Source: an uncultured Ruminococcus sp.
Lineage (GTDB): Bacteria > Bacillota > Clostridia > Oscillospirales > CAG-272
Reading direction: 5' to 3'
Assembly: GCA_902765885.1 (NCBI GenBank)
Contig: CACXBN010000255.1
Coordinates: forward strand, 1-5,537
DNA length: 5,537 bases
Shown here one piece after another: positions 5,488-5,537 of this stretch. Position numbers and translations under genes: made by a program. How positions within the stretch are numbered: position 1 is the first letter of the stretch; each line of letters starts with the position of its first letter. A model generated the notes under the pieces. That model was not told the origin of the DNA and did no database searches. It saw nothing but the letters and a program-made list of their open reading frames with translations.

Positions 5488-5537
5488 TAAGCATGCAAAG
5501 GGATTCAAGATAGTTGAGTAGGCTGTGAGAAAGGTCA
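5454..5537. other. Structured non-coding segment interrupting the aldo/keto reductase, possible mobile element end
   Basis: From about 5454 the sequence no longer encodes reductase and folds densely. CAACTA (5454-5459) pairs with TAGTTG (5511-5516). Inside lie a 9 bp hairpin (5460-5468 with 5472-5480, triloop TGA, one T-G wobble) and a 5 bp hairpin GCATG/CATGC (5480-5484 with 5492-5496). TTGAATC (5468-5474) can alternatively pair with GATTCAA (5502-5508). No reading frame of note is seen. Hairpin-rich ends of this sort are typical of IS200/IS605 elements, IS110 non-coding ends and group II introns. None of their diagnostic sequences (for example a GTGCG intron start) is clear, so the type is unassigned. 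Confidence 0.45.

Overview
The window looks like accessory DNA from an anaerobic Gram-positive bacterium of the Bacillota, most likely a clostridial (Lachnospiraceae/Oscillospiraceae-like) gut or rumen organism. This rests on a secreted protein with three S-layer homology (SLH) repeats, AT-rich intergenic regions with near-consensus sigma-A promoters, GGAG-type ribosome binding sites, and the styles of the ROK kinase, LysR, flavodoxin and aldo/keto reductase proteins. The species cannot be named from the sequence.

Layout, left to right. (1) 1-215: the start of an XRE/HigA-like helix-turn-helix regulator on the minus strand, cut by the window edge, with its own promoter and a 7+7 bp palindromic operator between -35 and -10. 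(2) 216-598: no intact long gene. It holds a plus-strand hairpin plus T-tract, a stray fragment of a LysR gene (56 of 57 bases identical to the intact LysR gene 3.8 kb away), and a 48-codon orphan plus-strand ORF. (3) 599-3744: a minus-strand transcription unit. It runs from a TTGACA/TATAAT promoter through a truncated, frameshifted N-terminal piece of a ROK-family sugar kinase, then the 936-residue secreted SLH plus parallel beta-helix protein, to a strong terminator. (4) 3748-5326: a minus-strand LysR regulator and a divergent plus-strand flavodoxin, with back-to-back promoters sharing one inverted repeat. (5) 5350-5537: an aldo/keto reductase gene, second in the flavodoxin operon, that loses family similarity after about 35 codons and runs into a foreign, hairpin-rich segment continuing past the window edge.

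Functionally there are two intact modules. One is a cell-wall-anchored beta-helix protein that probably acts on polysaccharide at the cell surface; the ROK fragment ahead of it suggests a deleted sugar-use locus. The other is a LysR-controlled flavodoxin/aldo-keto reductase operon, a typical redox or reactive-carbonyl response arrangement (inference). The clearest theme is rearrangement: three genes in 5.5 kb are broken (LysR copy, ROK kinase, aldo/keto reductase), each next to an intact gene. No CRISPR array, tRNA, rRNA or transposase gene is visible.
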